Below, one piece after another: positions 9,728 to 20,163 of a DNA stretch of 33,518 nucleotides (position 1 is the stretch's first letter; each line of letters starts with the position of its first letter). The DNA is taken from positions 1-33,518 of the forward strand of contig JAJRRW010000110.1 of the NCBI GenBank assembly GCA_024279115.1, read 5' to 3'. Under the pieces are notes generated by a model. The model saw nothing but the letters and a program-made list of their open reading frames with translations. It did not search any database and was not told where the DNA came from. The position numbers and the translations under genes are program-made. Source of the stretch: Alphaproteobacteria bacterium. GTDB taxonomy: Bacteria; Pseudomonadota; Alphaproteobacteria; Rhizobiales; JAKIUO01.

Positions 9728-10084
9728 ATGAGTGAAGTACACGATTATGCTTCCAGCCTGTCTGATACCAGCAGTCGGAAATTCGAAACCTTTTCTTATC
9801 TGCCACCAATGACTCCAGAGCAGATACGCAAACAGATTGAGTATCTTGTCTCCAAGGGCTGGAATCCCGCCGTTGAACACACAGAGCCGGAAAATGCCAC
9901 AAGCAATTTCTGGTATATGTGGAAGCTACCCTTGTTTGGTGAAACAGATGTCGATGTGATCCTGGCTGAAGTTGAAGCCTGTCATAAAGCTCCCCCTGAA
10001 AACCATTTGCGTTTGATTGGCTATGATAATTATGCACAGTCACAAGGCGCTAACATGGTTCTTTACCGTGGTAAAACTGTCTAA
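9728..10084 (+). CDS. cbbS: RuBisCO small subunit
   Basis: '[32 protein letters not shown]', '[25 protein letters not shown]'; start at ATG 9728 preceded by GAAGGA. Confidence 0.97.
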   Translation: MSEVHDYASSLSDTSSRKFETFSYLPPMTPEQIRKQIEYLVSKGWNPAVEHTEPENATSNFWYMWKLPLFGETDVDVILAEVEACHKAPPENHLRLIGYDNYAQSQGANMVLYRGKTV

Positions 10085-10105
10085 TTTATAGACGTGAGCT
10101 TTGAT

Positions 10106-10157
10106 AAGGCTGCAATTCGACCAGCTGTCTGGCATCTGAGTTGCAGCCTTGTTTTTT
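10106..10157 (+). terminator. Rho-independent terminator after cbbS
   Basis: AAGGCTGCAA / TTGCAGCCTT (perfect 10 bp) with nested CCAG-CTGT-CTGG, followed by GTTTTTT. Confidence 0.8.
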
Positions 10158-10251
10158 ATCAAGGGAGTGGGGTCGGTTTGATCTGTATCACGGCAGGCCC
10201 CACCCTCGTTGATAGAGTGGCAAAATAATCGAAACTTAGAGGCTGACGATC

Positions 10252-11082
10252 ATGGCAACTGCAAGCAAAACCAACGACAATCCATTGGATAAATCCCAAT
10301 ATTTGATTGGGGACGAGCCGTATTACCGCTCGGTGCAAGACGAAGTGGCGCTTTATGAAGCTGCTTACGACGTCAAGATACCGGTTATGCTGAAAGGCCC
10401 AACAGGCTGCGGCAAGTCTCGCTTCGTCGAGCATATGGCGTGGAAGTTGAAAAAGCCGCTGATCACGGTTGCCTGTAACGAGGACATGACCGCCTCCGAT
10501 CTTGTCGGGCGTTTTCTGCTCGATATTAATGGCACCAAATGGCAAGATGGTCCCCTGACCGTCGCGGCTCGCATCGGCGCTATTTGCTATCTGGACGAGA
10601 TCGTCGAGGCCCGTCAGGATACCACGGTTGTTATTCATCCCCTGACTGACCATCGCCGCGTATTGCCGCTTGAAAAAAAGGGCGAGCAGGGTTCGGCCCA
10701 TCCAGATTTCCAGCTCGTCATCTCCTATAATCCTGGTTATCAAAGCTTGATGAAGGATCTCAAACAGTCCACCAAGCAGCGCTTTGCGGCGCTTGATTTT
10801 GACTATCCCGACGAAGATACCGAGACCGAAATTGTCGTTCATGAATCAGGGACCGATGCCACCACCGCCAAAAAACTGGTGCAGATCGCCCAGCGTTCGC
10901 GCAACCTCAAGGGGCATGGTCTGGATGAAGGCATGTCAACGCGCTTGTTGATCTATGCAGCCCAGCTGATCACGAAAGGCATCAATCCAGAAGACGCCTG
11001 CCGGATGGCGCTGGTGCGTCCGCTGACCGATGATCCTGATATGCGCGATACGCTCGACGCGGCTGTTGCGACCTATTTCTAA
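10252..11082 (+). CDS. cbbQ: CbbQ, MoxR-class AAA+ RuBisCO activase subunit
   Basis: Walker A 'GPTGCGKS', 'CNEDMTASDLVGRFLLD', 'ICYLDEIVEARQDTTVVIHPLTDHRR'; follows cbbLS. Confidence 0.95.
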   Translation: MATASKTNDNPLDKSQYLIGDEPYYRSVQDEVALYEAAYDVKIPVMLKGPTGCGKSRFVEHMAWKLKKPLITVACNEDMTASDLVGRFLLDINGTKWQDGPLTVAARIGAICYLDEIVEARQDTTVVIHPLTDHRRVLPLEKKGEQGSAHPDFQLVISYNPGYQSLMKDLKQSTKQRFAALDFDYPDEDTETEIVVHESGTDATTAKKLVQIAQRSRNLKGHGLDEGMSTRLLIYAAQLITKGINPEDACRMALVRPLTDDPDMRDTLDAAVATYF

Positions 11083-11145
11083 CAGCGCGTCCACGGGCAT
11101 TGCGCCGTAGAGCACATAAACTAGAAAACTGCATCAGGGGTCGCC

Positions 11146-13509
11146 ATGACAGTAGACTTCAACGAATATATCAGCTGCCTTGAGGAGGACCATCCTCACA
11201 TTGCGGCGCTGGAAGCGTCCTATAATGAAGCAGGCCGGGTATTATCCCCGCAAGGTCTCAACAACTATCTTGAGGGCGTGCGCGGTATGTGCGTGCTGGG
11301 CCGTGGTCCTGATCTGATCTTGAGCTATATTCAGGAAATCCCGCAGGTCGCCAAGGAAGTTGGCGAAGACGTGATCCCTGATATTATTGAAGCCATCATG
11401 AAAATGTCCTCCCATACATCGGGAACGGTGCTGATCCTGGTTATCCAAAGCTTGCCTCTGGCAGCCCGACGCTTTGGTGAAGCGGACATGATCCGCAATT
11501 ACATGAAGCTGCTGCACACGATGATCGGACGGGCGCCGCGCGGTCTTCGTCCCATGATGGAGAATATGGAAGAGCTTTTGTCCAAGCTCACTCTTGGCGG
11601 CTTGCGGCGCTGGGTTTTGTGGGGCACGCAGGCTCATATGCGCGATCTTGACGGGCAGATGGCCTATTTCTCCTTGTCGTCTGAAAGCTCCAAGAGCATG
11701 CTGCAAAAAGAGCGGCGTGGCACCTTGTTTGTCGACAATCAGCGCAAGCTCAACTTCTACCTGCGCGCCTTGTGGGGCAGGGCATTCTTCATGCGGCCAA
11801 CCGCTGGTGACTATGAAACCCGTCTTGGTATCCGCCCGTTTATTGAAGATTATTTTCTTCATATGCCCGACGCCTTTGATGAATTTCATGGTATTGTGGG
11901 CATGGAGATCTATCGTGCCGTCGCAGCTCATGCGGCTGCTCATATTGTCTATACAAGTGAGCCGATTGAAGCGCGCGAGCTGACCCCGGCCCATATGAAA
12001 TGCATTGATCTGTTTGAAGATGCCCGCATCGAGCATCTGGCCATTCTGGACTTCCCCGGTCTTAAAAAACTGTGGTTGCCATTCTTTGCCAAGCAGGCTG
12101 AAAATATCGCCCCGGCAGAGCCGCTGCATCCCTCCATGGCTTATATGACCCGGACTTCTCATCTTTTGATTGATGAAAGTCTGAGCGATGAGGACGAGGG
12201 TTTGATGGCAATCATCGGTGCATTTCGCGAGGCTCTGGCCAAAGACCCCAAAGACAATCAGGCCAGCTGGAATGCCGGCATGGATTTCTATCACCTCATG
12301 TACAAGGCAACGGGCCTGCCATCTTTGAGCGTGCTGGAAAATTCTCCGATCCCTTATCGCGACGACAATCGCTATGTCTGGGGATTTGCGGAAATGTCGT
12401 TTAATATGGACGGGGTGGAAACCCTTCGCGGAAGCCAGGAACAGTTACGCCGCGATGTGGGACTGATGGAGTTCATCAATGAAGTCCCCAACGAATTTGC
12501 CGGCGATGATGCGCAGGAAATCTGGACGTTGAAAACCGAGCTGATGCCCTATGAAGATATGGGTGTTTCGATTAATGAGACGCTTGGCAGGGAGCCGATC
12601 TCGGATCCCTTTCATTATCCCGAATGGGACTATCATATCCAATTGCATCGCCCCGGCTGGACGACCCTGATCGAGCGCCGCCAGCCCAAGGCAGATCCTG
12701 AGATCATGGATAATATCCTGGTCAAGCATCGGCCCATCGCGGCGCGCATCCGTCATCTCGTTGATGCCATGCAGCCCGAAGGTATTGTGCGCAAGCGCGG
12801 CTATGAAGAGGGCGAAGAAATAGATCTCAATGCCGCTGTCAACGCGATGATTGATATCCGGCGCGGCGTCAGTCCCGACCCGAAAATCAATATCCGCATC
12901 ACCCGCCATATTCGCGATCTGGCCGTGGTCATATTGCTTGATCTGTCAGAATCGACCAATGAACGTATCCACCAGGATGATGACGAGGACGATGCTACCA
13001 TTCTCTCCTTGACCCGCGAAGCCACGGGTCTGATGGCCTGGGCAATTGACAGTATTGGTGATCCCTTTGCGGTTCATGGCTTTGCCTCTGATGGCCGTCA
13101 TGATGTGCAATATTACCGGTTCAAGGATTTTGACGAGAGTTATAATGATGATGTCAAAGCCCGTATGGCTGGCATGAAAGGTGGCTTGTCAACGCGTATG
13201 GGAACGGCGCTGAGGCATGCTGGACATCATCTTGCGGAGCAACCCGTGCAAAAGCGTCTGGTGCTGCTCATTACGGATGGGGAACCAGCCGATATTGATG
13301 AGCGCGATCCGCAATATCTGCGCCATGATACCAAAAAAGCCGTGGAAGACCTGGCCATGCAGGGCATTTATACCTATTGCCTGACCCTTGACCCGCTGGC
13401 TGACCAGTATGTGGCGCGGATCTTTGGCGACAATCGCTATTCCATCATTGATAATGTGGAACGCCTGCCCGAGCGCCTGCCTGCCGTTTTTGCCGCGCTA
13501 ACGGGTTGA
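11146..13509 (+). CDS. cbbO: CbbO, von Willebrand factor A domain RuBisCO activase adaptor
   Basis: 787 aa; C-terminal VWA domain with MIDAS 'LLDLSESTNE'; directly downstream of cbbQ. Confidence 0.93.
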   Translation: MTVDFNEYISCLEEDHPHIAALEASYNEAGRVLSPQGLNNYLEGVRGMCVLGRGPDLILSYIQEIPQVAKEVGEDVIPDIIEAIMKMSSHTSGTVLILVIQSLPLAARRFGEADMIRNYMKLLHTMIGRAPRGLRPMMENMEELLSKLTLGGLRRWVLWGTQAHMRDLDGQMAYFSLSSESSKSMLQKERRGTLFVDNQRKLNFYLRALWGRAFFMRPTAGDYETRLGIRPFIEDYFLHMPDAFDEFHGIVGMEIYRAVAAHAAAHIVYTSEPIEARELTPAHMKCIDLFEDARIEHLAILDFPGLKKLWLPFFAKQAENIAPAEPLHPSMAYMTRTSHLLIDESLSDEDEGLMAIIGAFREALAKDPKDNQASWNAGMDFYHLMYKATGLPSLSVLENSPIPYRDDNRYVWGFAEMSFNMDGVETLRGSQEQLRRDVGLMEFINEVPNEFAGDDAQEIWTLKTELMPYEDMGVSINETLGREPISDPFHYPEWDYHIQLHRPGWTTLIERRQPKADPEIMDNILVKHRPIAARIRHLVDAMQPEGIVRKRGYEEGEEIDLNAAVNAMIDIRRGVSPDPKINIRITRHIRDLAVVILLDLSESTNERIHQDDDEDDATILSLTREATGLMAWAIDSIGDPFAVHGFASDGRHDVQYYRFKDFDESYNDDVKARMAGMKGGLSTRMGTALRHAGHHLAEQPVQKRLVLLITDGEPADIDERDPQYLRHDTKKAVEDLAMQGIYTYCLTLDPLADQYVARIFGDNRYSIIDNVERLPERLPAVFAALTG

Positions 13510-13577
13510 TGCCTGTTGGCGGTGCGTTGAAATATCGCGACTGTTTTAGCTTGTGGTATGGACCCATGATGAAGATC

Positions 13578-13606
13578 CCCTGGAAGTATTTGCAAGGTTT
13601 CCAGGG
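13578..13606. terminator. Possible stem-loop after cbbO
   Basis: CCCTGGAA / TTCCAGGG with 13-nt loop; no U tract. Confidence 0.35.
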
Positions 13607-13644
13607 ACCGGCCAGAACCTGCGTCTTTGTGAGGAATGATTTGA

Positions 13645-13977
13645 GTGTCTGGTTTTATAATTCACCACTACAACATCACTGATCGCTCGCGCATAGATCA
13701 GCTCGGGCCATTGTCGCGACCGATTGTCGAAAAATATGGTGGCGCAATCCTTATCTCCAGCCCGATAAAAGCTTTTAAGGGCAATAGTCCTTACGTGAGT
13801 ATGGTCGTCTATCAGTTTGATGATTTTGATGCTGCGTTGGCCTGTTATCACTCAAGTGAAATGCAGGACCTGACACCACTTCGCGACCAAATAATCGACG
13901 GTATTTCAATGATATTGCCCGGTCATTCAGAAACGGAAAAAGTGATGAATTCCGGTTATTTTTCCCAAGGGCTGTAA
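13645..13977 (+). CDS. DUF1330-like protein
   Basis: 'RIDQLGPLSRPIVEKYGG...FDDFDAALACYHSSEMQDLTPLRDQ' resembles DUF1330 / ferredoxin-like alpha+beta barrel. Confidence 0.7.
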   Translation: MSGFIIHHYNITDRSRIDQLGPLSRPIVEKYGGAILISSPIKAFKGNSPYVSMVVYQFDDFDAALACYHSSEMQDLTPLRDQIIDGISMILPGHSETEKVMNSGYFSQGL

Positions 13978-13983
13978 AACGTC

Positions 13984-14361
13984 CTAATGATAATAATCCT
14001 TGAGGCGCTCGCTAAGCATTTCTTCCATCAGTACCAGGGATTTGGCGCGGATGGCCGAGGCGGCAAAATGGTAATAATTGAGTTTGCAAGTGATGGGTTT
14101 GTGGAGCGATGAACGGTCTTGATCGTCGAGATCGATCCAGGCCAGTACCAGGGCATTATTGCGGGACAGATCAACAACTGCCCAATAATTATCGGTGAGA
14201 TGAAGTCGAAATTCGTTGATTTGAGGTAACACCATTTTCATCGGTGCTCCCCAGATATTCCGGGCACGCCGCCAGACATTATAGGTGCTGGCGTCGATGT
14301 GGCTATCGCGTTGTGCCATGATTGGCATCCTGACAAGCCGCTGGTCGAGTTCGGTAAGCAT
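13984..14361 (-). CDS. Hypothetical protein
   Basis: 125-aa ORF with coding-like composition; no family recognised. Confidence 0.5.
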   Translation of the reverse strand: MLTELDQRLVRMPIMAQRDSHIDASTYNVWRRARNIWGAPMKMVLPQINEFRLHLTDNYWAVVDLSRNNALVLAWIDLDDQDRSSLHKPITCKLNYYHFAASAIRAKSLVLMEEMLSERLKDYYH

Positions 14362-14613
14362 GGGGGTCTCCTTCTTGGACTCCGTGGTTCAAATGGCTCC
14401 TTGCGCTCACTTTTAAAACGATAGGGAACGGGCCCCCACTTGCCTTCATCTTCGTTCGATATACGCCTTACGCAACATGGATCAACCAAACCGCACTGCA
14501 ATAAAAGTAATATGCCATAGATTTTTGGCCTGTAAATTGCTAAGAATTGCCGTAACGAATTTAATATAAATCAGTCTGACTGATTATCATGACCAAATAA
14601 AGGGGCTTTTTCG

Positions 14614-14943
14614 ATGGTTCACAAACCTGGTAAACAGGGTCAAAAATATGTCGGCTATGATCAGGATATTACCTATGGAATGACCTCAACTGTGAAAATC
14701 ATCCTCGATGCCCGCGTGTTTGGTTTGATTGATGAAGATGAAAATTGTGATGGCTGGCTGGCGGCCGGTATTCTTGGCTTGCAGGAAAAGGTCGCCACTG
14801 CCTGGGACAAGAACGGTTTTTTGCCCTCGCGACTGCCAGATGAACTGCGCGAGCGCCATGCGCGTATCTATAAGCAAGCTGTTGAGGATGCGCGGGCCAA
14901 TGGCTGGGATCCCGATCGCGAAATCGAAGAAAAACACCGTTAG
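14614..14943 (+). CDS. Hypothetical protein
   Basis: 109-aa ORF with coding-like composition; no family recognised. Confidence 0.55.
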   Translation: MVHKPGKQGQKYVGYDQDITYGMTSTVKIILDARVFGLIDEDENCDGWLAAGILGLQEKVATAWDKNGFLPSRLPDELRERHARIYKQAVEDARANGWDPDREIEEKHR

Positions 14944-15007
14944 AGCCTGCTGCGTTCACTCGGACGAATTTCAGCTGGCATTATTGCTTGGTTTATGAGC
15001 CTGTGAG

Positions 15008-15397
15008 CTAGAACAGTTGATCCAGATTTACCGCTAGTTCTGCCACGCTTTGGCAGGGGCGACCTCTGACCACGCATTTGGCGTCATTGTCAGATCGCGT
15101 TTGACAAGAGATGTTGCGACCACGGGCATTGTGCCAGCTGGCGAAATCGGGCCCGTGGAGACGAGCTTTTTTCGACCATTTAACAAGAGCTCTGGTCCGG
15201 GCCAGGGATTGTGATCCAACACCAGAAGACCAGGCAACGGCGCTGGCAGGAGCTTGGCAGGTGTCATGAACCGATGCCGATGCCATGGATTGCCCGAATT
15301 CGCCAAAGCCCCCCCATCCTTGTTGATGGGCGGCACCTAGCGCTGCGCTTGCGCCAATCGTCACAACGGCGATTACTATGGTACTTGCGGCGCTCAT
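15008..15397 (-). CDS. Possible small exported cysteine-containing protein
   Basis: 129-aa ORF with signal-like N-terminus 'MSAASTIVIAVVTIGASAALGAA' and four cysteines in the remainder. Confidence 0.4.
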   Translation of the reverse strand: MSAASTIVIAVVTIGASAALGAAHQQGWGGFGEFGQSMASASVHDTCQAPASAVAWSSGVGSQSLARTRALVKWSKKARLHGPDFASWHNARGRNISCQTRSDNDAKCVVRGRPCQSVAELAVNLDQLF

Positions 15398-15599
15398 TGT
15401 TGTTCAACAAATCCTTGCGATGGTTTTTTCGTCAGACCAGCCTGCGCTCATCGAGGAAAAATTTCAACAATTCTCATCTGCCACAGCAAACGAGGCAATA
15501 ACCGTTTGCAGACAAGTTTTCACAAGTTTGATTAAAATTATCGGTATTTTGTTAACGAGCAGTTGAGAGGCTGGCTCAATGCCGCCTATGCCGGAGCTG

Positions 15600-16301
15600 T
15601 TAGCCTAAAATCCGTTGCTCGATTTTGGCGTGGACGTCATTTGCGGCACTCGACCAGTTGGCGGTGCGTGAGGCGACCAGATTGGCCTGGCTCTTGAGAA
15701 TGACCCCGTCTTTGAGGATTTTCAGGTGATTGGCCACCAGTGTTTCGCCGGTCGAGGTGATATCAACGATCAGTTCGGCGCTGGCATTGGCGGGAGCGCC
15801 CTCGGTGGCACCAAGACTGCCGACAATGCGATAGCCAAAAAAACCATTGCGGGCAAAAAACCGGCCGGTCAGATTGACATATTTGGTGGCCAGGCGCAGG
15901 CGTCGTCCATGGTTTTTCTGGAACTGCGCCGCGACCTCTTCAAGATCTGCCACGGTGTCCACATCCAGCCAGCTTTTAGGGACGGCAACGATGACATCGG
16001 CGTGGCCAAAGCCAAGGGGTTTGATGAAGGTCACGCGCTTTTGGTGATCGGCAATGGTTTCGCGTACCAGATCCTCGCCGGTGACGCCCAGATGTATGCG
16101 TCCGCTGCGCAGGTCGTGGGCGATTTCGCTGGCTGAAAGAAACGCCACATCGATTTCTTCATGCTCGACCACCTTGCCGTGATAGCCGCGCTCATGACCG
16201 GTTTTTTTGATGGTCATGCCAAGCTTTGCAAACATTTCAAGGGTCTTGTCCATCAAACGGCCTTTGGATGGCACGGCCAGGGTCAGGGCTTTGTCACTCA
16301 T
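15600..16301 (-). CDS. hisG: ATP phosphoribosyltransferase catalytic subunit (short form)
   Basis: 'LTLAVPSKGRLMDKTLEMFAKLG', 'LGVTGEDLVRE', 'DITSTGETLVANHLKIL'; start MSDKALT overlaps the hisZ stop. Confidence 0.95.
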   Translation of the reverse strand: MSDKALTLAVPSKGRLMDKTLEMFAKLGMTIKKTGHERGYHGKVVEHEEIDVAFLSASEIAHDLRSGRIHLGVTGEDLVRETIADHQKRVTFIKPLGFGHADVIVAVPKSWLDVDTVADLEEVAAQFQKNHGRRLRLATKYVNLTGRFFARNGFFGYRIVGSLGATEGAPANASAELIVDITSTGETLVANHLKILKDGVILKSQANLVASRTANWSSAANDVHAKIEQRILG

Positions 16302-17473
16302 TCCATTTCCCCTTCGACCACGGTGAGCAAGCGCTCGGTGTGGATCGCACATCCAACGGCGCGCACTTTTTCCATGGCTCCAAGTTTTTTCAACAAGCTG
16401 TCATAGCGCCCGCCCCCAGCGACGGGGCCGATCTCATCGAAATTGGGGGCCTCGATCTGAAACACGAAGCCCGTATAATATTCGAAACTGCGCCCGAATT
16501 CGGCGCTGAATTCCATGTTCTTCAAATCAATGCCTTGTTCTTTGAACAGATCAAGGCGCTTTTCAAAGCGCTTGAAGGCCCTGGCGATATTAATATCCGC
16601 CTTGTCGGTGAGATCAATGATGCGGGCCATGGCCGCGCGTGGGGGGCCTTGAATGGCGAGATAGTCCTCAATCAGTTGCACCTTTTTTTGGGTCAGGCGC
16701 TTTTCAGCGGCATCGAGCTGGCGATCCATCAGGCGCTGTGTCACTTCTTCCAGCGAGCGGGTGCCAATCAGCGGGATTTTTTTATCGCGCATATAGTTGC
16801 TGATGATCAGCATGGCCCCGAGCAGATCTTTGGGGTCCAGAGTGGGCCAGCCATTATTGTCCTTGGTATCTGTTTGATCTTCGCCAGAAAGATGGCGCAA
16901 CAGTTTATGAAAGGTATCGGGGCGCCAGAAATGATGTTTGAGACGGGCCCGCCAACGTGTTGGCATATCGATCGCATCAATAAAGGCCGTGAACAGGCCA
17001 AGGTCGCCAATCTTGATTTTATAATCGGACAGACCGGCATGTTCGATGCCCTCAATGGTCAGCTTGAAAATCTCGGTTTCGGCGGCCAGCCGGTCGTTCA
17101 TGGCGTAAAGCTCCAGGCCCATTTGCCGAAATTCGCGCGGGCGGGTATTTTTGCCATCCGCAGGAGAATAGCGAAAGGTCGGACCATTATAGCAATAGCG
17201 GGCCTCGTCATGCACCGTTGGATTGCGCTCCAGATAGAGCCTTGCCGTTGGCACGGTGAGGTCCGGGCGCAGGCATAATTCATGGCCATCGAGATCGGAA
17301 AAAACATAGGTGCGAGCGCGTAATGCTTCGCCCGAGCAATCGAGCAAAATATCGGCGGGCTGTAAAATGGCGGGCGCTACGGGTTCAAAACCGGCCTTTG
17401 TAAACCCCTCGCGTAATTTGGCGGCGAGCTGTTCAAGGGCTTCAAATTTTTGGGCGGTTTCTGCTTGCATCAT
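16298..17473 (-). CDS. hisZ: ATP phosphoribosyltransferase regulatory subunit
   Basis: HisRS-like paralog next to short hisG: 'LRPDLTVPTARLYL', 'YCYNGPTFRYSPADG', 'EFRQMGLELYA'. Confidence 0.93.
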   Translation of the reverse strand: MMQAETAQKFEALEQLAAKLREGFTKAGFEPVAPAILQPADILLDCSGEALRARTYVFSDLDGHELCLRPDLTVPTARLYLERNPTVHDEARYCYNGPTFRYSPADGKNTRPREFRQMGLELYAMNDRLAAETEIFKLTIEGIEHAGLSDYKIKIGDLGLFTAFIDAIDMPTRWRARLKHHFWRPDTFHKLLRHLSGEDQTDTKDNNGWPTLDPKDLLGAMLIISNYMRDKKIPLIGTRSLEEVTQRLMDRQLDAAEKRLTQKKVQLIEDYLAIQGPPRAAMARIIDLTDKADINIARAFKRFEKRLDLFKEQGIDLKNMEFSAEFGRSFEYYTGFVFQIEAPNFDEIGPVAGGGRYDSLLKKLGAMEKVRAVGCAIHTERLLTVVEGEME

Positions 17474-19069
17474 CTAGCCCTCTTGCCCAGTGTGCCGCTT
17501 GAGGACCAGGCGCACGGCCTCGACCAGCTCATCTCTCTTGACGGAAAACTGGGCGGGACGGCCTTCGCGCCATTCTTTATTATCGGTGATCTGTTTGGAT
17601 AGCTCTGATCCCTCGACAAGATCCTTGATGGTTACCATTTCTTCTTCTGCATTGCGTTCATCATCTCCTTGGATGATAACGCAGGGCGCCCCGCGTTTGT
17701 CAGCATATTTCATCTGGGCACGCATACCAGAGCCGCCCACATACATCTCACAGCGGATGCCAGCGGCTCGCAGTTCTTGGGTCATTTTCTGGTAGTCGGC
17801 AATGCGCTCTTTATCCATCACCAGCACCAGCATGGGGCCTGTGGTCTCATCTTCCAGTTCGCCAAGCGCTTGCAGGGCAGTATAAAGCCGTGAGACACCA
17901 ATCGACATGCCGGTTGCCGGAATTTCAATGCCTTTGAAACGAGCAACGAGGCCATCATAACGCCCGCCGCCGCCAACTGAGCCAAATTGAATGACCTGTC
18001 CCTTGTCGTTCTTGACGTCAAAGGTCACTTCGGCTTCAAACACCGGCCCGGTGTAATATTCAAGGCCACGGATAACGGAGGGATCTATTTGGATTCGCAG
18101 TGTTCCGTATCCGGCAGACTCGAATAAATTCAGCATATCCTCAAGCTCTTGGACGCCTTGCAAACCGATTTCGCTTTCATGGAAAATATTTTCTCGCCAT
18201 TCTTCGAGCATATCGTCAGTTTCAAGCACATAGGGGCCTTCGGCGCTGTCTTTATTAAACAGCTTCTCGTCATGATCCTCTTCAAGGTTTGATTCTGAAA
18301 GAGGGATGAGTGATTCAATAAATTGAATAACAAATCCTACGATTATCTGGATTTGGTTATCATCAAGTTCAGCGCCTTTTGTATAGTCGCCACTATCATC
18401 CTTACGACCTGTGCCAAGCAAGAGCTTTACACCATCAATTCCAAATTTATCGTATTTGTCTAGCGAGCGAAGTACAGTCAGCCATTTGCCATCATGTTCG
18501 CTGTCCGCAAGACCAACAATCTCTCTCAATCCATCAAGAATCTTCCGATTATTCACCCGGATGACATAGTCGCCGCGCTTGATGCCAACTGCTTCCATCA
18601 CGTCGGCCATTAGCATGCACATTTCGGCGTCCGCAGCGCCAACGGGCGCGCCGACCGTATCGGCGTCAAACTGGGTGAACTGGCGAAAACGCCCTGGACC
18701 CGGTTTTTCATTGCGCCACACAGAACCCGTGGCATAGCGGCGATAAGGCTTTGGCAGGCCATCATAGTTCAGCGCCACATAGCGGGCGAGGGGGGCGGTG
18801 AGGTCATAGCGCAGGGACAGCCATTGCTTGTCCTCGTCTTCAAACGAGAACACACCGGCATTGGGACGGTCCTGATCGGGCAGGAATTTTCCCAGCGCAT
18901 CACTATATTCAAAGGCGGGCGTCTCCAGCGGTTCAAAGCCATAAAGCTCATACACCGCGCGGATTTTTTCCAGCATGGCGTTCATGGCGCGGATTTCGCG
19001 TGCCTGGCCATCTCTCATGCCTTTGGGAAGACGCGCTTTTGGTCTTCTTGTCTTGTTCTTTTTGCTCAT
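17474..19069 (-). CDS. hisS: Histidyl-tRNA synthetase
   Basis: Class II motifs '[15 protein letters not shown]', '[30 protein letters not shown]', '[13 protein letters not shown]'; start [20 protein letters not shown]. Confidence 0.95.
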   Translation of the reverse strand: MSKKNKTRRPKARLPKGMRDGQAREIRAMNAMLEKIRAVYELYGFEPLETPAFEYSDALGKFLPDQDRPNAGVFSFEDEDKQWLSLRYDLTAPLARYVALNYDGLPKPYRRYATGSVWRNEKPGPGRFRQFTQFDADTVGAPVGAADAEMCMLMADVMEAVGIKRGDYVIRVNNRKILDGLREIVGLADSEHDGKWLTVLRSLDKYDKFGIDGVKLLLGTGRKDDSGDYTKGAELDDNQIQIIVGFVIQFIESLIPLSESNLEEDHDEKLFNKDSAEGPYVLETDDMLEEWRENIFHESEIGLQGVQELEDMLNLFESAGYGTLRIQIDPSVIRGLEYYTGPVFEAEVTFDVKNDKGQVIQFGSVGGGGRYDGLVARFKGIEIPATGMSIGVSRLYTALQALGELEDETTGPMLVLVMDKERIADYQKMTQELRAAGIRCEMYVGGSGMRAQMKYADKRGAPCVIIQGDDERNAEEEMVTIKDLVEGSELSKQITDNKEWREGRPAQFSVKRDELVEAVRLVLKRHTGQEG

Positions 19070-19307
19070 GTGCCAAGCGTCTCTATTATTGGTTGATCTG
19101 CCTTCTAGCCTATCCGTTAAAGGACGACAAGTCGTGGATTTGTTCATGGTAAGTGACGAGCGTGATTTCTCGAGGTCTTGATTTTGCTGTTTGTAACTGT
19201 TAAATATTCATAGTGTTGAATATCACAAACCCCACACGTGACAATATACACCTTGTCACCTGGGTATTTGAGGCCCTATTCATGGGACATCTGTGGGAGA
19301 AGGTTAA

Positions 19308-19700
19308 ATGACAATGACTGCTGAAAAAACAAGTAATGTGCCGTTGCCAGATATTTTAAGTGCTGAAAAGGCCCTTGAAATGAGCCAGGCGGGCGAGTTG
19401 ACAATAATTGATGTGCGCACCCCTATGGAATGGATGCGCTCTGGTGTGGCGCAGGGGGCTTTGACGATCACCCCGCAAAACCCCGCCTTTATGAGCGAGC
19501 TTAGTGATGCAGTTGGCGGCGATATGAGCAAGCCGATCGCGCTCATTTGCGCCACGGGCCAACGCACCGCCAAAATCACCAGCTTTTTGCGCGAGCAGGG
19601 CTATAGTGCTGTTGCCGATATATCAGAAGGCATGATGGGCAATTTTTCAGCAAAGGGCTGGTTGCGTAAAAAACTGCCGACCGTCCAATATAGTGCTTGA
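19308..19700 (+). CDS. Rhodanese-domain protein
   Basis: 'IIDVRTPMEWMRSGVAQGAL' and active-site loop 'CATGQR'. Confidence 0.88.
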   Translation: MTMTAEKTSNVPLPDILSAEKALEMSQAGELTIIDVRTPMEWMRSGVAQGALTITPQNPAFMSELSDAVGGDMSKPIALICATGQRTAKITSFLREQGYSAVADISEGMMGNFSAKGWLRKKLPTVQYSA

Positions 19701-20085
19701 TCATTATAATAGGTGATCATGGTCGCTTTTCGCGAAACAGCAACTGAGCGACAAACAATGCCATTGCCGTTTTCACGGGAGTGGCATTGGCATGTTTAAT
19801 CCTGTGTGGGGTGTGTGTTGCTCCAAGGGCAGCAGATATTTTCGATAATCAGGTAATATTTTGTCTTTTCTCGATCTCAAGGCTTGCAAAAAGCCTTGTG
19901 GATCGCCACCATAGAGAGAGGGAATTGCTGCGGTAATTGGTTTTGATGCGATCATGATATTTCTGCGGCGGTCCCGTCCATCTGACCTTGACATTTGCAT
20001 GTACCAGCTTGTGTTGCGGCCCGGTTTCAGATGAGGATGAAAGGTCAGGTTTATGAGACGTGTTTTACATATTGGTTCGATCCCG

Positions 20086-20117
20086 CCCCCTCACGCCGTG
20101 TGACAGGGGGCTTTTTT
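20086..20117 (+). terminator. Rho-independent terminator
   Basis: GCCCCCT-N12-AGGGGGC followed by TTTTTT. Confidence 0.75.
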
Positions 20118-20163
20118 GTGTTCGAATTTCTGTACGTGATTTATCTATAGAGGAGGAAATAAG

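Noticed and set aside
11242-12294. 350-aa minus-strand ORF
   Set aside because: Antisense to cbbO, which has a clear family match.
16226-17278. 350-aa plus-strand ORF
   Set aside because: Antisense shadow of hisZ.
20074-20100. tRNA-like T-loop 'GGTTCGATCCCGCCCCCTCACGCC' before a terminator
   Set aside because: The T-stem does not pair well and no D- or anticodon arm can be built upstream; the GC-rich part belongs to the terminator hairpin.
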